Shown piece after piece: positions 44,435 through 45,780 of a stretch of 45,780 nt of DNA. A program made the position numbers and the translations under genes. The notes under the pieces were generated by a model. That model searched no databases. It was not told where the DNA came from and saw nothing but the letters and a program-made list of their open reading frames with translations. Source of the stretch: Candidatus Endomicrobium macrotermitis. Lineage in GTDB: Bacteria; Elusimicrobiota; Endomicrobiia; Endomicrobiales; Endomicrobiaceae. The first letter of the stretch is position 1, and every line of letters begins with the position of its first letter. The DNA lies in NCBI GenBank assembly GCA_031271405.1, contig JAISVT010000061.1:1-45780 (forward strand). The letters run 5' to 3'.

Positions 44435-44941
44435 ATGAAAAACGAAAAGGGTAACGAAATTACCGGTAACAAGGTTACCGATATATTGTTTTGCGGGACC
44501 GGCGGGCAGGGAGTTTTGACCGCGTCCGAAATAGTGTCGCTTGCCGCAATGTACGACGGATTTCATACGAAAAAATCAGAAGTGCACGGAATGGCGCAGC
44601 GCGGCGGATCGGTAGAATCGCATGTGCGCTACGGGAAGCATGTTTCTTCGCCTTTGATAGAAGAAGGGCAGGCGGACTTTTTCGTGCCATTTTACAAAGA
44701 CGAGCATGACAGGCTGATTGCGTATCTTTCAAAAGACGGAAAAGATTTGCTTTCCGATTTGGAAAACGCGCATCTCGCATGCGAAAACAAAAAGTTTGTA
44801 AACACCTATATGCTCGGGCGGCTTTCAAAGCATTTAAACATATCGCAGGAAAGCTGGCTGAAAGCGCTTGAAATCGGTTTTAAAGGCAGATTTGTCGAAG
44901 AAAACAGGAAAGTTTTTTTGGAAGCGGCAAATAAGGCGTAA
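44435..44941 (+). CDS. iorB: Indolepyruvate:ferredoxin oxidoreductase, beta subunit
   Basis: Gamma-type domain subunit partner of IorA. DILFCGTGGQGVLTASEIV at about 16-34 and KKSEVHGMAQRGGSVESHVRYG are the family blocks. 168 residues, slightly short. It starts 1 nt after the iorA stop, so the two are coupled. Confidence 0.95.
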   Translation: MKNEKGNEITGNKVTDILFCGTGGQGVLTASEIVSLAAMYDGFHTKKSEVHGMAQRGGSVESHVRYGKHVSSPLIEEGQADFFVPFYKDEHDRLIAYLSKDGKDLLSDLENAHLACENKKFVNTYMLGRLSKHLNISQESWLKALEIGFKGRFVEENRKVFLEAANKA

Positions 44942-44982
44942 GCCGGTTATTGCGCGGTATTATATTTTCACAGGGACGGCAT

Positions 44983-45525
44983 ATGGATAATTCTTCCCCT
45001 GAAAAAGACGAAAAGAAAAAATCTCCGCTTGTAAAACACGCAGTCTTGGTATTTGCCGCATTGTGCGCTTTGGCAGTAATACATATGCCGAAAATTACGG
45101 ATACGTTAGAAAATATCCGTACGGAAATTCAAAATAACAAAAACGCTGCGCGCGGCAAACAGTCCGAAGCGGCAGATTCGGAACCGTCAAAATACGCTGC
45201 TTTACTCAAGCAGCGCCTAAAAGAAGACGGAAAAAAAGTCAATTATAAGCGTGCACGCCGGGAATTATTGGAAATTGCCTATACGCTCAAAGGGGCGCTG
45301 CCTTACAGCGCATATATGGCAATTCTTAAAAACACTGATAATTTCAGAGATTTTGACAAAGTGGTTTCGTGTTTTTTCCGTCTTTCCGGCGAAGGCGGCA
45401 TTATCGATTTAAATAACTTCCCGGAATGGAAAAAAATCTTAAAGTATGCCGGGCAATTCATAAAAACGGAAGAAGATTCGGAAACGGTAAAAGATTCAAA
45501 CAAACAAACGTTCGCCGTTTTTTAG
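44983..45525 (+). CDS. Single-pass membrane protein of unknown function
   Basis: 180 residues: a charged N-terminus, one transmembrane segment (HAVLVFAALCALAVIHM, about 18-34), a coiled-coil-like stretch, and a helical C-terminal domain. I choose ATG 44983, with AGGGA upstream. It lies between iorB and a paaK-like gene but shows no enzymatic motif. Confidence 0.6.
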   Translation: MDNSSPEKDEKKKSPLVKHAVLVFAALCALAVIHMPKITDTLENIRTEIQNNKNAARGKQSEAADSEPSKYAALLKQRLKEDGKKVNYKRARRELLEIAYTLKGALPYSAYMAILKNTDNFRDFDKVVSCFFRLSGEGGIIDLNNFPEWKKILKYAGQFIKTEEDSETVKDSNKQTFAVF

Positions 45526-45558
45526 AAACAAAAAGAAATTTTATAACCGGAGCAGAGT

Positions 45559-45780
45559 ATGATTTTCAATGAAAAATTTGAGACGATGGGGCTGGAAGAT
45601 TTAAAAAATTTGCAGTCGGAGCGCTTGCGCGAACTCGTGAAATACGCGTATAAAAATTCGCCCGTTTACAAAAAAAGAATAGACGAAGGAGGATTTTCGG
45701 TTTCCGGCATTAAAACCATAGACGACATATCGAAACTTCCTTTTACCACAAAAGACGATATGAGAGACCATTACCCGTTC
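45559..45780 (+). CDS. paaK: Phenylacetate-CoA ligase-like protein, partial
   Basis: 74 codons before the window ends. The N-terminus (LRELVKYAYKNSPVYKKRIDEGG, then LPFTTKDDMRDHYPF) is the AMP-forming phenylacetate-CoA ligase start. Next to iorAB it would interconvert aryl-acetates and aryl-acetyl-CoA, allowing ATP gain from aromatic amino-acid fermentation. The gene continues outside the window. Confidence 0.88.
   Translation, partial: MIFNEKFETMGLEDLKNLQSERLRELVKYAYKNSPVYKKRIDEGGFSVSGIKTIDDISKLPFTTKDDMRDHYPF

Overview
The window looks like chromosomal DNA from an anaerobic diderm bacterium of moderate to low GC. I infer this from a beta-barrel outer-membrane protein with a signal peptide, two lipobox lipoproteins, YidC/YidD/UppP, and an indolepyruvate:ferredoxin oxidoreductase (IorAB) next to a phenylacetate-CoA-ligase-type enzyme. 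The gene set is compatible with a gut or termite-associated lineage such as Elusimicrobiota (Endomicrobia), but that placement is a guess. Every gene from the left edge to about 40.44 kb lies on the minus strand, and every gene after 40.58 kb lies on the plus strand.

Region 1 (1-9.99 kb) is a complete type III-A CRISPR-Cas locus transcribed right to left: cas6-cas10-csm2-csm3-csm4-csm5, then a separately promoted CARF-RelE fusion-cas1-cas2, then an AT-rich leader and the array, which runs off the left edge. Cas10 keeps its HD and GGDD motifs. The second-messenger effector is not a Csm6 (HEPN) but a CARF protein whose C-terminus reads as a RelE-like mRNA interferase.

Region 2 (10.0-20.9 kb) is accessory DNA around uppP. 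It holds a hipBA toxin-antitoxin pair with a consensus promoter between two palindromic operators. It also holds several broken dinD-like genes, REP-like palindromes, and a compound restriction-modification cluster: vsr, dcm, a MutL/MORC-like GHKL ATPase, a highly structured untranslated segment, an EcoRI-type adenine methylase and a DUF262-HNH protein. A BRO-N/Fic protein lacking the Fic catalytic motif precedes the cluster.

Region 3 (21.0-30.8 kb) carries gyrA, an SNF-type transporter, a small MGMT-domain protein, two tandem SagB-like nitroreductases, a YhcG/DUF1016 nuclease-like protein and gyrB. Region 4 (30.8-40.4 kb) is the origin-type core: DUF721, dnaN, dnaA with DnaA boxes, ksgA, mnmE, jag, yidC, yidD, rnpA, rpmH. 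recF is missing. Region 5 (40.6 kb to the end) has an outer-membrane protein, two lipoproteins, iorA-iorB, a membrane protein and the start of a paaK-like gene.

The core region is strewn with small repeats. Two related elements of about 200 bp, sharing a core of about 120 bp, sit in frame inside ksgA and mnmE and are translated as extra loops. Inverted elements built of heptamer or octamer tandem units fill the gaps beside dnaN, jag, yidD and rpmH. REP-like hairpins occur at three loci. The CARF-RelE effector, the in-frame repeat insertions, the structured RNA upstream of the methylase and the repeated palindromes in the dinD copies are the signals most worth following.
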